Positions 62,464 to 64,000 of a stretch of 64,000 nt of DNA are shown piece after piece. Position numbers and translations under genes: made by a program. The stretch is from assembly GCA_032716605.1 (NCBI GenBank), contig CM064505.1:44421464-44485463 (forward strand), read 5' to 3'. Numbering within the stretch: the stretch's first letter is position 1; each line of letters opens with the position of its first letter. The DNA comes from Paralithodes platypus. Taxonomy: Eukaryota; Arthropoda; Malacostraca; Decapoda; Lithodidae. Below the pieces are notes generated by a model. That model was not told where the DNA came from. It saw only the letters and a program-made list of their open reading frames with translations, and did no database searches.

Positions 62464-62858
62464 ATATGTATAATTGTATATATATATATACATTAGCTAA
62501 ATAGTATTTAAAAAAAAATGTCCATTATAAATTTGTATAGGAAGGTTTAATAGCAATTCCTGAAACACATTTGTATACACACATTTATAATTGATGGCCG
62601 TGACACAATAACCACTACACGTAATGGCCCTCTGTTTAATGTTTACCACTATTCTCCAGCATTGCACATACTGTTATGTGACTGCATAACATTGTAGGTC
62701 GTTATCTATATCTATTGATCAAAACTAAAATACAAGACAGATTTAGTAAAAGGGAATGATAAAATGGTTTTGTACATTATTAAGATGACAACATTGTAAG
62801 ATGTTCACCTAAAGTTATGTCCCACCTATGTTCTGAAAGCTTAACATACGATGTGAAA
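61961..62858. other. Unassigned AT-rich DNA with TA microsatellite
   Basis: TA runs at 62408-62462 and around 62478. No exon. Confidence 0.5.
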
Positions 62859-63040
62859 CTATAGTCTATTTCATCCATTAAAGGGAAGCCAAAATTCCTG
62901 ACCACTGACCTTTATAAATACCGACTAGAGTATTTCGTAAGAGCAGCCGGGAATAGGTTTGGAAATATACAGTATTTGCACTAGCCATTTTTTGTTACAG
63001 AGGTTGGGTCACCATTCCTGATATACCTATAATTGGTCTG
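62859..63040. mobile_element. Palindromic MITE (CTATAGTCTATTC family), degenerate copy
   Basis: CTATAGTCTATTTCATCC, then CCTGACCACTGACC at the left; TTTTTGTTACAGAGGTTGGG at the right. The termini are more decayed than in other copies. Confidence 0.5.
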
Positions 63041-64000
63041 TCTGAATCTCATTTATCCCATTGATTGCTAACCTTACTTACCCTTTAGGAATTTTATGGT
63101 ACTGAGTGACTGACTGACTGTAAACTTATCAAATTAATGCACACCAAATTGGTTTACAGTTGAAGTATGTATATACTCAGGCACATCCCCATAGTTGGGG
63201 GTGGCCAACTCGAGACAGAGACCGAACTGAAAGAAACAATATTTTAAAGTTTCAATGCTTAGGGCCCGGGACCACTTTCGCGTTCCCTTGCCCATTTCTC
63301 TATCTCTGTAGGTGAAGTCTACAAGGGGAGGAGGATTCCTAGGCTGCATAGGTGCTTATAACAAAAATAGTGTCTCCATTCTATATTTGCCTAATAATTG
63401 GAACATATGTATATTGTTGCACAGCATGGTACAACTATAGTGTTTTCTGTTTTTAAATATATTACAACATAGCAACATTAAGGTACGAAATGTTAAACTT
63501 ACATCCAACTTACCCACAGCTTCTAATCCTTTCACATTAAATTCTGCAAATATTATTAACGAAACTGTATAAATATTGTTCGAATCAGTATACAACCACT
63601 ATGGTATATATATATAGATAGACGGGGCTTATTTCCTACAGGTAACTGAAGCAATTATAACCATTAATCTTACCTTGATATCGGCCACACAGAAGTGAAG
63701 CTGGACTATATCAGGTGATCGTTGCTGTACATTTCAAATAAAGAAACTAACAACCGGATTACCGATAGTAATCGTGTGAAACCAGTATAAACAAAGCCAT
63801 TTTCTTGAAACTTTGCAAATAATGTACATTGACATACCATAATATACTCTATACTCGAGGTATTTACCTTTATCCTAATATTACACGAGTTTACTACCAC
63901 AAATATCCTTATATGCGTATAGTATAATGAACACCAAACTTTCCCACACCCTATCTTTTAAGAAGGATGTAATAATTGTCGTCTAAAATTACAACCAAAC
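63041..64000. other. Unassigned AT-rich DNA with one LINE 3' stub
   Basis: 63160-63225 on the minus strand reads CTGTCTCGAGTTGGCCACCCCCAACTATGGGGATGTGCCTGAG then TATATACATAC in pieces, i.e. the LINE 3' hairpin and tail. The rest shows no exon or bounded repeat. Confidence 0.45.
63160..63225 (-). mobile_element. LINE 3'-end stub with hairpin
   Basis: CCACCCCCAACTATGGGGATG (hairpin CCCC-AACTAT-GGGG), TGCCTGAGTATATACATAC. It matches 49100-49145 with a changed loop. Confidence 0.5.

Overview
This is a eukaryotic, almost certainly invertebrate, genomic window. It is AT-rich and intron/intergenic in character, has no operons or prokaryotic genes, and is dominated by short transposon relics and simple repeats. 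Short TTAGG runs (the arthropod telomere unit), abundant tRNA-derived SINEs and very dense di-, tri- and tetranucleotide repeats suggest an arthropod. A decapod crustacean is my best guess, but nothing here proves it. A run of exactly 100 Ns (58999-59098) marks an assembly gap.

Only one host gene is recognised with reasonable confidence. A plus-strand first coding exon at 40813-41042 encodes the first part of a midnolin/Stuxnet-type ubiquitin-like domain and ends in a phase-2 GT donor. The gene should run rightwards. Two very small phase-compatible candidate exons (45362-45410 and 45564-45607) are offered with low confidence. A second host-like exon (10344-10551, plus) has a good acceptor, GC-rich codons and an open frame to a stop, but I cannot name its protein.

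Transposon content by type. (1) Sixteen copies or remnants of a roughly 210-bp element flanked by TTAA with CCCC...GGGG termini, piggyBac-like in its hallmarks. (2) Eleven copies of a second TTAA-flanked element with GGGG...CCCC ends and an internal repeat of about 31 bp. (3) Tc1/mariner/pogo-type TA-flanked MITEs: a Tigger-like family, a family with termini CAGTCGGCCTAATAA, and several foldbacks. (4) LINEs: a frameshifted APE-type endonuclease plus reverse transcriptase on the minus strand at 59.1-61.6 kb, and 3' fragments at 7.6, 13.6, 14.6, 45.7, 48.5 and 56.9 kb. (5) Several tRNA-headed SINE families. Many are nested, so relative insertion ages can be read.

Layout. 0-2.5 kb: a large foldback, a SINE and a perfect 24 x 32-bp minisatellite. 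5-20 kb: dense MITEs, a LINE 3' end, a SINE and the unnamed exon. 20-40 kb: sparser repeats, a near-perfect foldback at 33 kb and TTAGG-like DNA at 35-36 kb. 40-41 kb: CpG-rich promoter and the midnolin-like exon. 41-56 kb: a CpG-retaining zone full of TACCGGTA-like words and long microsatellites. 56-59 kb: very low complexity up to the gap. 59-62 kb: the LINE. 62-64 kb: AT-rich DNA with one degenerate MITE.

No previously unknown multi-gene system is visible. The points most worth following are the midnolin-like gene start, the back-to-back TTAA elements, the 31-bp-periodic TTAA family, the CpG-decay contrast (within the 85-605 foldback and across 40-56 kb), and the 3' hairpin plus ATAG tail shared by SINEs and LINEs.
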